From Pseudarthrobacter sp. L1SW (lineage in GTDB: Bacteria; Actinomycetota; Actinomycetes; Actinomycetales; Micrococcaceae): a DNA stretch of 64,000 nucleotides. Positions 39,946-48,185 of the stretch are shown here, piece by piece. Both the position numbers and the translations under genes were made by a program. Under the pieces are notes generated by a model. The model ran no database searches. It saw only the letters and a program-made list of their open reading frames with translations, and was not told the DNA's origin. The stretch is from NCBI RefSeq assembly GCF_020809045.1, contig NZ_CP078079.1:4030001-4094000 (forward strand), given 5' to 3'. Each line of letters opens with the position of its first letter. Within the stretch, counting starts at the first letter, position 1.

Positions 39946-41628
39946 TCAGCGGGCGCGCTCCACGCGTTTCTCGTCCCACACCGGTTCGGCCGATTCGTAC
40001 ACCTTGCCGTCGGATCCAAACACCAGGAAGCGGTCAAACGTCCGGGCGAACCAGCGGTCGTGCGTCACGGCGAGGACGGTGCCTTCGAAGTGGTCGATGG
40101 CCCGCTCCAGCGCCTCCGCGGAATGCAGGTCCAGGTTGTCGGTGGGCTCGTCGAGGAGCAGCAGCGTTGCGCCGCTCAGCTGCAGGAGCAGGATCTGGAA
40201 CCGCGCCTGCTGGCCTCCGGAGAGGGACTCGTACTTCTGCTCGGACTGCCCGGCAAGCCCGTAGCCGTCCAGCGCCCCGGCCGCTGCCTCGCGGCCCAGG
40301 CCGGAGCGGTGTTCGTCGCCCCGGTGCAGGATTTCCAGCAACGTTTTGCCCAGGAGGTCCGGCCGGACATGGGTCTGGGCGAAGAAGCCCGGGCGGATTC
40401 GGGCGCCAAGTTTAACGGTGCCTTCGTGCGGCACTTCGGCAATTTCGACGTCGGAAACGGGCAGGTGCTCCCGCTCCGGATCAGTGCCCCCGGTTGCGAG
40501 GAGCCGGAGGAAGTGCGATTTGCCCGAGCCGTTTGAACCCAGGACGCCTACGCGGTCGCCGAACCAGACCTCCGTGGAAAACGGCTTCATCAGCCCGGTC
40601 AGTTCCAGCTGCTCCGCTACGATGGCCCGCTTGGCAGTCCGCCCGCCCTTGAGCCGCATCTGCACGTTCTGCTCGATGGGCAGCGCCTCTGGCGGCCCGA
40701 TTTCCAGGAACTTGGCCAGCCGGGTCTGGGCTGCGTGGTACCGGTTGGCCATGTCGGAGCGGAAGGCTGCCTTGTTCTTGTACATGTTGACGAGTTCCTT
40801 GAGCTTGATGTGCTCCTCGTCCCAGCGCTTGCGCAATTCCTCGAACCTGGCGTTCCGGTCCGCCCGCGCTTCCACGTACGAGCCGAAGCCGCCGCCGTGG
40901 ATCCAGGCGCCAGCACCGTTGATTCCTGGTTCCAGCGTGACGATGCGTCCCGCGGCGTTGTTCAGCAGCTCACGGTCGTGGCTGATGAAGAACACAGTCT
41001 TTTTGGACTCGTTCAGCTTGTCCTCAAGCCAGCGCTTGCCCGGAACGTCCAGGTAGTTGTCCGGTTCGTCCAGCAGCAGCAGTTCGTCGGGGCCGGCAAA
41101 GAGGGCCTCAAGCACCAGGCGCTTCTGCTCGCCGCCGGAAAGGCTCGACGCCGGGCGGTGCTGCGCGCGGTCAAAGGGGAGTCCCAGCGCGGCCATGCAG
41201 ACCTCGTCCCAGACTGTCTCGACGTCGTACCCTCCCGCGTCGCCCCAGTCAACGATGGCCTGGGCGTAGCGCATCTGGCTGGGCTCGTCGTCGTTCTCCA
41301 CCATGGCGAGCTCCGCGTCGTCCACCTCCCGGGCCGCCGCTGCCAGGGCAGGCGGGGCGGCGGACACCAGGAGGTCGCGGACTGTGGAGCCGTCCCGGAC
41401 CTGGCCCACGAACTGGCGCATGATGCCCATGGACCCGGACCGGCCGATGACGCCTTCGTCCGGTACCAAGTCCCCGGCAATGATCCGGAACAGGGTGGTC
41501 TTGCCGGTTCCGTTGGGGCCGATCAGGGCAGTCTTGGTGCCGTCCGGAACCTTGAAGGTGACGCCGTTGAGCAGCTGGGTGCCGTCGGAGAGGAAGTAAT
41601 CGATACCGGAAACGTCAATATGGGCCAC
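39946..41628 (-). CDS. ABC-F family ATPase
   Basis: The GTG at 41628 is preferred, because GGGAGG lies nine bases before it but directly abuts the ATG at 41637. The product (560 residues) has two ABC domains, with GPNGTGKTT and GSNGSGKSH as Walker A, LSGGEQKR and LSGGQQAR as signatures, and LDEPDNYLD and LDEPTDNLD as Walker B. An interdomain linker includes RWDEEHIKLKELV. It has no membrane segment. ABC-F proteins bind the ribosome, and some confer antibiotic resistance; this one resembles the general translation factors. Confidence 0.9.
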   Translation of the reverse strand: MAHIDVSGIDYFLSDGTQLLNGVTFKVPDGTKTALIGPNGTGKTTLFRIIAGDLVPDEGVIGRSGSMGIMRQFVGQVRDGSTVRDLLVSAAPPALAAAAREVDDAELAMVENDDEPSQMRYAQAIVDWGDAGGYDVETVWDEVCMAALGLPFDRAQHRPASSLSGGEQKRLVLEALFAGPDELLLLDEPDNYLDVPGKRWLEDKLNESKKTVFFISHDRELLNNAAGRIVTLEPGINGAGAWIHGGGFGSYVEARADRNARFEELRKRWDEEHIKLKELVNMYKNKAAFRSDMANRYHAAQTRLAKFLEIGPPEALPIEQNVQMRLKGGRTAKRAIVAEQLELTGLMKPFSTEVWFGDRVGVLGSNGSGKSHFLRLLATGGTDPEREHLPVSDVEIAEVPHEGTVKLGARIRPGFFAQTHVRPDLLGKTLLEILHRGDEHRSGLGREAAAGALDGYGLAGQSEQKYESLSGGQQARFQILLLQLSGATLLLLDEPTDNLDLHSAEALERAIDHFEGTVLAVTHDRWFARTFDRFLVFGSDGKVYESAEPVWDEKRVERAR

Positions 41629-41721
41629 GTGTTCCATCCTCCCACGGCCAAGCCGGCGAATTTTTGTCCAGGGTACGCAGGGATAATCAGCCCGGAAGTC
41701 GGCGTACGTGGACAAAAACTC

Positions 41722-43710
41722 CTACCCGGCGGCGGTGAGGAACTCCTTCAGCAGCGGCCCGGACGTCGTTGCGCCCAGTCCGCCGTCCTCCACGAAGACG
41801 GCCACGGCCAGGTCTGCGTGGACAGCAACGATCCAGGCATGCGTCTTCGGGGGATTCTCCTTGCCGAACTCCGCCGTGCCGGTCTTGGCTCCTACCGGAG
41901 CACCGGGAACGCTCGCAAGGAAGCCGGCATGCCCGGATGTGACCACGGCACGCATCATGTCCGCCAGGGCTGCGGCCTCCGCCGCCGTGATGGGCTCGCC
42001 TGACGCCGTCGCCGGTGCCTCGCCGGTTGCCGTGGCAGACGGCTGGGCGGCGGGTGCGGTGGAACCGCTCGTCGTCCCGGCGGCTGGAGTGCCGCCGTCG
42101 GGATTTACCACCAGCTGGGGCGACACGGGAGCGCCCTTGGCCACGGAACCAGCCATCACGGCCGCCGCCAGCGGCGAGAGCAGCACCTTGCCCTGGCCGA
42201 TCATGGAGGCCGCATGCTCCGTTCCGGCCGCCTCACCCGGAACGGACCCCAGGAACGCTTCGGCCCCCAGTGAAGGGGCTTCGACGGCGATTCCCATGGC
42301 CAGGGCGGCGGCCTCAAGCTGTGCCTGGGACACGCTGTCCCGGGCGGCGATGAACGCCGTATTGCACGAATGCGCAAAGGCATCGCGGAGGGTGACGGAG
42401 CCGAGGGAGCCCTCCGGGTAGCCTTCAGCGTTCTTGAAAGTGCGTCCGTCCACAGTCAGCGTGGGTGTGCATTCAACCTTCGAGTCAGGGGTCAGGCCGT
42501 TGCGGAACATCGCCAGCGAGTCCACCATCTTGAAGATGGAACCGGGCGCGTACTGGCCCAGCATGGCTGTGTTGTAGCCGTTGCTTCCGGGACCGGACGC
42601 CACGGCCAGGACGGCACCGCTGGACGGGCGCAGCGCCACGATGGCGGAGGCCGGAGCCACGTCCTCCAGGGTGCTTTCGGCCAGCGACTGCAGCTTCGCG
42701 TCGATGGTTGTCTTCAGCGGCGTTCCCGGTGTGGGTGCCACTTCGAAGAGGACCCGCCGGGGGTCCGTTGCGGCGGACTGGATCTGCTCGCGGGTCAGGT
42801 CCGCGCGCTGGGCACGGATCACGACGGCGTCCGTCCCCCTCAGCTGTTCGTCGTACTGTTGCTGCAGCCCACCGATGCCTGTCACGTCCCCGGCAGTCAG
42901 GGCACCCTCGGAGGCCTCGATCTGCTCCGCCGTGGCCTCGCCGACAGTGCCGAGGACGGCGCGGGCGAAGGTCCGGCTGGGTGCCAACGGCACCGAGGCA
43001 GGAATGGCACGGGCACCGGGAATGGCTGCAATTTGTTCGTTGGTGATGGTCCTGCCCTCTTCCCGCAGCGTGATCGCGGAAACGAAGGCTTCTGCTCCGG
43101 AGGCCTGCACCTGCTGGACGTAGCCGGCCGGGTCAACCCCGACGAGGGCGGCGAGCTTGGCGGCAGAGTCTGCGGGATCGGCGCCCACCAGCTGGGGCTT
43201 GTCAATGCCGACGTTCACCACCGGCCGGTAGGTGACCAAGGGTGCGTCACCGGCTCCGAGGATGTCCGCGCGCTGCGGGGACTGGGAGCCTTTGGACAGG
43301 ACCTCGCTGTCGGCCAGGCCGGGCACCAGGGTGGCGGGGTCCCAGACCGCGAGCCACTTGTCCCCGGACTTCCGGAACTTGGCCGGGACCGTGTACTTCC
43401 ACTCCGCCTCGCCGAATTTCCACGTGTAGTTCAGGGGCGCTGAGGCGTTGTCCCCGTCGAGGGTTACGTCTCCCGCTTCAACCGCCGGCTTCTGTGGTTC
43501 CAGTGCGGCGAAGACGCTTCGCAGCTGGTCATTGGCGGCCGCGGCGTCCTTGCCGTCGAAGGCCACCGGCCCCACATCCAGCGACGAAACGGCGGTGGCG
43601 AACTGCTGGACTGCCGCCTCAGCCCCGCTCCTGCCGTCGTCGCAGGCCACCAGCGAGGTTCCCAGGATCAGCACAGCGACGGACACAGAAAGTTTTGTTG
43701 AATTCCCCAT
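41722..43710 (-). CDS. Penicillin-binding lipoprotein, class B-like transpeptidase
   Basis: The 662-residue protein has a lipobox (SLVACD, C23), an NTF2/MecA-N-like domain (about 30-145), a PBP dimerisation domain and a transpeptidase domain. The catalytic motifs are SIFK (S391, K394), SCN (448-450) and KTG (609-611). A Thr/Ala/Pro-rich insertion (about 540-575) lies before KTG. This combination is found in PbpA/MecA-like class B enzymes. It crosslinks peptidoglycan outside the membrane and may have reduced beta-lactam affinity. It ends 84 bp before the ABC-F gene start. Confidence 0.9.
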   Translation of the reverse strand: MGNSTKLSVSVAVLILGTSLVACDDGRSGAEAAVQQFATAVSSLDVGPVAFDGKDAAAANDQLRSVFAALEPQKPAVEAGDVTLDGDNASAPLNYTWKFGEAEWKYTVPAKFRKSGDKWLAVWDPATLVPGLADSEVLSKGSQSPQRADILGAGDAPLVTYRPVVNVGIDKPQLVGADPADSAAKLAALVGVDPAGYVQQVQASGAEAFVSAITLREEGRTITNEQIAAIPGARAIPASVPLAPSRTFARAVLGTVGEATAEQIEASEGALTAGDVTGIGGLQQQYDEQLRGTDAVVIRAQRADLTREQIQSAATDPRRVLFEVAPTPGTPLKTTIDAKLQSLAESTLEDVAPASAIVALRPSSGAVLAVASGPGSNGYNTAMLGQYAPGSIFKMVDSLAMFRNGLTPDSKVECTPTLTVDGRTFKNAEGYPEGSLGSVTLRDAFAHSCNTAFIAARDSVSQAQLEAAALAMGIAVEAPSLGAEAFLGSVPGEAAGTEHAASMIGQGKVLLSPLAAAVMAGSVAKGAPVSPQLVVNPDGGTPAAGTTSGSTAPAAQPSATATGEAPATASGEPITAAEAAALADMMRAVVTSGHAGFLASVPGAPVGAKTGTAEFGKENPPKTHAWIVAVHADLAVAVFVEDGGLGATTSGPLLKEFLTAAG

Positions 43711-43778
43711 CCGGCCATTATCACCCGTTGGGCCCGGTCCCTTTGGCCATTCAGCAGCTGCCGCGACGCTCCGGTTCC

Positions 43779-45227
43779 CTAGGTCGCGTTCAGGCCCAGC
43801 GCCGGAACGGGCAGCTGGAATATGTCCTTAAGGGCATATGTTGCCGCATGGAAACCGGGCATGCCGGTAACCCCGGGCCCTGGCGGAGTGGACGAGGAGC
43901 AAAGGTAGACGCCCGGGAGCGGGGTGCGCCACGGGTGCCGCGACACCACGGGCCGCTGGACCAGGCCGCGGAGGTCCATGGTGCCGGCGCTGAAATCCCC
44001 GCCGATGTAGTTCCGGTTGTACTCTGCCAACTGCGCCGCGGTAACCACGTTGGTGTCCACCACCAGGTCCCGGAAACCGGGGGCAAACCGTTCCAGCTGG
44101 GCAGTGATTGCCCCGGCCATATCCTTGGTTGACCCGGCAGGTACGTGGCAGTAGGTCCACAGGGTGTGCCGCCCGGCGGGAGCCCGGCCAGGATCGAAGC
44201 GCGAGGGCTGGGCCACCAGCACATATGGCCGCTCGGGGTGCCGGCCCGCGCTGACGTCGTTTTCGGCATGCGCAAGTTCGGCCCTGGTTCCGCCAACATG
44301 GACTGTCCCGGCGTCGGCCAGTTCCGCCGCTGTCCAGGGCACGGGACCGGAAAGTATGAAGTCCACCTTGCAGGAGCCATTCCCGTAGCGGAAGGACTCA
44401 AGGGCCTTGCGGTAGCGGGAGGGAAGGGAGTCCCCGGCAATGTCCACCAGGCCCCGCGGCGCTACATCCAGCAGGGTGGCCCGCACGGCCGGGAGGTCCT
44501 GCAGCCGGTTTATCGGGGCGTTCGTGTGGAGCACCCCTCCGTGCGCCTTGATGTCCGCCGCCAGGGCGGCGGCAATGGCAGCGGATCCACCCAGCGGAAT
44601 TGGCCACCCTTCAGCGTGGCCCAGCGCCCCCAGCATCAGTCCCGCTCCGGACGCGGCCAGCGATGGCAGGTGGGACACGGCGTGGGCGGCAACGCCGCTG
44701 AGCAGGGCAGGGGCCAGTTCTTCGCGGAACCGGGCGTTCCACAGTCCCGAGCCCTGTTCCAGGGTGCGGAGGCCGAAGATGCCCGCAGCGACAGGATTCC
44801 GGGGGAGGCGGAAGAGCTGGTTCTGCGTGAAGTCCATAACGTCGTCGACGGCCCGGACCAACGGTCCCATGAGGCGCCGGTAAGCAGCCCCGTCCCGCCC
44901 GAGCCCCGCTGCCGTCCGGTCAAGTGAACGGTAGGCAAGCGCGGCCCGGCCGCCGTCCAGGGGAGAGCCGAAGGACAGCTGGGGCGTGACAAGTTCCACC
45001 CGCCGGGACAGCTCGAAGGCACGGAAGAAAGGCGAGGCCAGGGCCATGGGATGGACAGCGGAGCAGACGTCGTGGAAGTGCCCCGGCTGCATCAGTTCCG
45101 CCGTACGCGTCCCGCCGCCGATGGTAGCGGCAGCTTCGAAAACCTCCACCGACAGCCCTGCCCGCGCCATCACTGCCGCCGCTGCAAGTCCGTTGGGTCC
45201 TGCGCCCACCACCGCAACGTCAGGCAT
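43779..45227 (-). CDS. NAD(P)/FAD-dependent oxidoreductase, phytoene-desaturase-like
   Basis: The 482-residue protein has an N-terminal Rossmann FAD site (VVGAGPNGLAAAAVMARAG) and a C-terminal SSTPPGPGVTGMPGFHAA motif typical of the CrtI/phytoene-dehydrogenase-like superfamily (PYROXD2-like). No carotenoid genes lie beside it, so carotenoid synthesis is not proven. It overlaps the glycosyltransferase gene by eight bases and is probably co-expressed. Confidence 0.83.
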   Translation of the reverse strand: MPDVAVVGAGPNGLAAAAVMARAGLSVEVFEAAATIGGGTRTAELMQPGHFHDVCSAVHPMALASPFFRAFELSRRVELVTPQLSFGSPLDGGRAALAYRSLDRTAAGLGRDGAAYRRLMGPLVRAVDDVMDFTQNQLFRLPRNPVAAGIFGLRTLEQGSGLWNARFREELAPALLSGVAAHAVSHLPSLAASGAGLMLGALGHAEGWPIPLGGSAAIAAALAADIKAHGGVLHTNAPINRLQDLPAVRATLLDVAPRGLVDIAGDSLPSRYRKALESFRYGNGSCKVDFILSGPVPWTAAELADAGTVHVGGTRAELAHAENDVSAGRHPERPYVLVAQPSRFDPGRAPAGRHTLWTYCHVPAGSTKDMAGAITAQLERFAPGFRDLVVDTNVVTAAQLAEYNRNYIGGDFSAGTMDLRGLVQRPVVSRHPWRTPLPGVYLCSSSTPPGPGVTGMPGFHAATYALKDIFQLPVPALGLNAT

Positions 45228-46686
45228 CGGCTGCCGCCTTCCGTTGGACGGCGGAGTCCGCCGTGCGGCGCAGGTTCAGCCTGAACCGGTCCGGGGCGCC
45301 GTTGAAAGGTCCACCATGGGGATCGTCCAGGTGGTGCCGCCGGATGGGATCGTAGTTGGGGTCGTAGATGTCCCACGCCACCCGTGCCATCAAGTAGGCA
45401 ACGGCCCCCATATGCGCCGCCACGGCCAGGACGTAATACGGCATATCCAGGTTGTGCTGGGAGGAGCCTGCGCTGGTCACCTGTCCAAGGTACATCCACA
45501 CAGCGGCCCAATGCAGGCCTTCGATGCCCTGCCAGACCAGGAAGTCCCGCCACCGCGGCCTGGCCAGTGCGAGCAGCGGGATCAGCCAGACCACATATTG
45601 CGGTGAGTAGACCTTGTTCGTGAGGATGAATGCCGCCACAACCAGGAAGGCCAGCTGGGCCAGGCGCGGGCGGCGCGTCGCCGTGAAGGCAATCAGGGCG
45701 ATCAGGGCGCAGGCCGCCGCAAAAAGGCCGACGGACAGGAGGTTCACCGCGTCGGCGCCCAGTTCCTGCCCCCTCAACCTGTTCAGCACCAGGTTGTAGG
45801 CGAACCACGGTGATCCGTACCCGGCGCCACGGTCGGCTGAGAACTGGTAGAAGTACGCCCACCCGGAGGGGTTTGCGACGGCGAAGGGCAGGTTCACTGC
45901 CAACCAGGCGGCCCCTGCGGCCCCCGCTGTCTTTACCAGGGGCTGGATGCGGCCGGTCCGCAGGGCGAGCAGGAGCACTGCGCCCAGGATGAGCAGCGGA
46001 TACAGCTTCGCCGCCGTCGCCAGGCCGATGAAGACTCCGGCCAGCACCAGCCGTTCCCGGGAGAAGAAATACAATCCCACGGCAAGCAGCGCCACCGCCC
46101 AAAGATCCCAATTTATGGTCCCGGCCAGGATGATGCCCGGTGCCAGCGCCACCATGGCTGCGTCCCAAGGGCGGCGGCTGCTCATCCGGGCCGTAGCCAG
46201 GACCGTCACCACAGCGACCGCCGCCAGCAGAGCAGCATTGATATCGAAGTAGGCGAGCATCCGGGCGTCCGACACTCCGGTCCCCGGAACCAGCCATGCC
46301 GTCGCCCCCGCGATCAGGGCGGTGAGGACCGGGTACTCAAACTGGCTTCCGCGGCCCACAATGGGAAACTGTCCCTCCGCGAGCCCGCGGTTCCTGAACA
46401 ATTCCGGGAAGTCGGAGTAGCAGGTGGCGTAAAACTGGGCGGGGGATTCCCATCCGTTGGCGCGGCAGTAGCCCTTGAGCAGGACGCCCGCGAGGGCCGC
46501 CAGCACGGTCAACAGGATCAGGACCCGTTCCACGGTGAAGACGCCGGGGGAGACGACTCCCGGAGCGGCCCGGATTCCAAGGGGACCGCCCACCAATTCC
46601 GTGAAGTTCCTCAGCAGGACATCGCTGCGGCTGGGAACCACCAGGCGCGGCCTTCCTTGGTGCTCCGGCGGCTGGGACTCCTGCAT
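45220..46686 (-). CDS. GT87-like polyprenyl-dependent glycosyltransferase
   Basis: The 488-residue membrane protein has about ten to twelve helices. An early outer loop carries SDFPELFRNRGLAEGQFP, with the acidic and aromatic residues seen in GT-C enzymes of the GT87/PimE type. It has FEYPVLTALIAG and LGLATAAKLYPLL-type segments. It would transfer mannose or another sugar from a polyprenyl-phosphate donor outside the membrane. It shares a transcription unit with the oxidoreductase and begins 172 bp after a small-gene terminator. Confidence 0.8.
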   Translation of the reverse strand: MQESQPPEHQGRPRLVVPSRSDVLLRNFTELVGGPLGIRAAPGVVSPGVFTVERVLILLTVLAALAGVLLKGYCRANGWESPAQFYATCYSDFPELFRNRGLAEGQFPIVGRGSQFEYPVLTALIAGATAWLVPGTGVSDARMLAYFDINAALLAAVAVVTVLATARMSSRRPWDAAMVALAPGIILAGTINWDLWAVALLAVGLYFFSRERLVLAGVFIGLATAAKLYPLLILGAVLLLALRTGRIQPLVKTAGAAGAAWLAVNLPFAVANPSGWAYFYQFSADRGAGYGSPWFAYNLVLNRLRGQELGADAVNLLSVGLFAAACALIALIAFTATRRPRLAQLAFLVVAAFILTNKVYSPQYVVWLIPLLALARPRWRDFLVWQGIEGLHWAAVWMYLGQVTSAGSSQHNLDMPYYVLAVAAHMGAVAYLMARVAWDIYDPNYDPIRRHHLDDPHGGPFNGAPDRFRLNLRRTADSAVQRKAAADA

Positions 46687-46736
46687 GGCTTGAGCTTACC
46701 GCCGCAGCATGGAGGTACGGGGGCCACCGGTGAGGT

Positions 46737-46764
46737 GGAGCCCACGCGTCGCCGCGTGGGCTCC
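46737..46764. terminator. Hairpin terminator between the 45-aa gene and GT87 gene
   Basis: A perfect 12-bp stem (46737-46748 with 46753-46764) with a TCGC loop lies 95 bp after the stop codon of the 45-residue gene. It isolates that small gene from the glycosyltransferase downstream. Confidence 0.75.
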
Positions 46765-46858
46765 GGACGGAAAGTGGCTGATGTCCACAACGCCTCCTCA
46801 GCTGAGGTCGGCACGCGTGCCGCGGCAGGGCCGCAGTCCAGTTGCCGGCCGCTTTTCC

Positions 46859-46996
46859 TTATCGCGTGCCGCCGATCTGCTGGTGCATCAGGACGAAAAC
46901 GTCTTCGCGCTGCTTCTCCAGCAGGGGTTCGTTGATCATCCTCTTGCTGCTGCGTCGTCCTTGCGGCTGCAACAGGAGTTTCCGGAACTTTCTCAT
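46859..46996 (-). CDS. Small basic protein (45 aa) with near-perfect ribosome binding site
   Basis: The ATG at 46996 is preceded by AAAGGAGGTGAT, the full complement of the 16S rRNA tail and the strongest ribosome binding site in the window. The 45-residue product starts MRKFRKLLLQPQGRRSSKR. It has a basic first half and an acidic/amphipathic second half (MINEPLLEKQREDVFVLM). No signal peptide or known family. It is its own transcription unit with a terminator downstream. It could be a stress peptide, small regulator or peptide precursor; nothing decides between these. Confidence 0.6.
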   Translation of the reverse strand: MRKFRKLLLQPQGRRSSKRMINEPLLEKQREDVFVLMHQQIGGTR

Positions 46997-47336
46997 GGGT
47001 ATCACCTCCTTTCGAACTGGCTGGCCCGCAAACCGGGCGCGGCAATTAATCCCTTTTGCCAATGCAATTGGGACGGGAATTAGGGCGCGTGAAAGCGCAT
47101 TCAGGAATAACCTGGATTGATAAGAATTGCCAGAACAAAAACAGCACTCACACTGTGGTTCGGCAAATAGGAGGCAAAGTCCAAGCGAAACGCGCGGCTG
47201 CGGCGTAACGCCAAGGCTTCCGGCGTGTGCTCACTCCGGCAGGCTGGAAGCCCTTGGCTTTACGGGTTAATGCACGTGCCCTGGCTGTGGCGTTGCAGTT
47301 GGGAGGATGTGTTCCACCAGCCCAAGGAGAGCAAGG
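46997..47336. other. Gene-free, AT-rich spacer with an imperfect hairpin
   Basis: About 340 bp carries no credible ORF. It contains an imperfect 12-bp hairpin (47213-47224 with 47251-47263, one bulge), a possible terminator for the 31-residue gene at 47337. It also contains the promoter region of the 45-residue gene. The A+T content rises around 47040-47160. Confidence 0.4.
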
Positions 47337-47432
47337 CTAGGAGCCGGCATTTCCCCAAAATGGGCGCGCAAAAGCATCGGAGGCCGGGGTGGCGGTGACC
47401 TTCATCTTCCGTCCGCTAGTCAAAGTAATCAT
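47337..47432 (-). CDS. Micro-ORF (31 aa) with strong ribosome binding site
   Basis: The minus strand from 47432 reads a 31-residue ORF starting MITLTSGRKMKV and ending ARPFWGNAGS. It is too short for routine gene calling. AAAGGAGGTT lies eight bases before the ATG. An internal ATG would give MKVTATPASDAF and the same end. The C-terminus has an aromatic cluster (F, PFW) and small residues, and there is no signal peptide. An A+T-rich stretch with a possible -35 TTACTG and -10 TAGTGT (17-bp spacing) precedes it by about 110 bp. It may be a peptide or precursor; no modification enzymes were seen beside it. Confidence 0.5.
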   Translation of the reverse strand: MITLTSGRKMKVTATPASDAFARPFWGNAGS

Positions 47433-47600
47433 TTTTCCCAACCTCCTTTTTCTGCTCTGCAGTTGCACCGGCCAAGGGCCGCACAACATGCGCCGATCCC
47501 CCGGCAAGACGCTCTGGGGTCAGGAATAAAACTACACTACGGCAAAGGATATCCGCCAGTAAGAAAGCACAATAAACCAAACAAATTTCGGAAAGCCCTA

Positions 47601-48185
47601 TTAAAGGCCCCAGCGGACAATAGCCGGGGTCCTTTTGTCCCAACCCAGCGTGCAGACCTTGGCTGTGCCCAGAATGAAATGGCGGCCTTCCATGGGCGGC
47701 AGTTCCAGCCAGCGTGCCGTGAGGATCCTCGAGAAGTGGCCGTGGGCCACAATCAGCACGTTGTCCATGCCGGATTCCAGTACCCGGCCAATAATTTTGT
47801 CCGCCCGGGCCGCAACCTCGTCCAGCGTTTCGCCATTGGGAACCCCGTGCGTCCAGATCAGGTAGTCGGGGTTGTCCTTCCGGATCAGGTCGGAGCTGAT
47901 GCCTTCGTAGTCGCCGTAGTTCCATTCCACGGCCAGGGGTTCATGCTGGGCATCCGGAAAGCCGGCCAGCTCTGCCGTCCGCCGTGCCCGCCGCAGGGGA
48001 GACGTGAGCACCAGGTCGAAGTCGACCGGATCCAGCACCCTGCGGGCCTCCACGGCCTGCTGTTCCCCCTCGACGGTCAGGGGGAGATCAGTGAGTCCGG
48101 TGTACTGGCCGCTTTTGGACCATTCGGTCTCACCGTGGCGGAGGATCCAGAGCTGGGGGCGGGGGGCAAGGGCAGGAATGGTCAC
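47601..48185 (-). CDS. Histidine phosphatase superfamily protein
   Basis: The 194-residue product is a phosphoglycerate-mutase-like phosphatase with the RHGETEW motif (catalytic His near residue 16), LTSPLRRARRTAEL and the second histidine in VAHGHFSRIL. The GTG at 48185 overlaps the stop of cca (GTGA), so it is coupled to that gene. Substrate unknown; mutase activity is not implied. It is the second gene of the cca unit. Confidence 0.88.
   Translation of the reverse strand: MTIPALAPRPQLWILRHGETEWSKSGQYTGLTDLPLTVEGEQQAVEARRVLDPVDFDLVLTSPLRRARRTAELAGFPDAQHEPLAVEWNYGDYEGISSDLIRKDNPDYLIWTHGVPNGETLDEVAARADKIIGRVLESGMDNVLIVAHGHFSRILTARWLELPPMEGRHFILGTAKVCTLGWDKRTPAIVRWGL

Noticed and set aside
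47079..47130. 16-codon hydrophobic minus-strand ORF
   Set aside because: No ribosome binding site and too short to judge.
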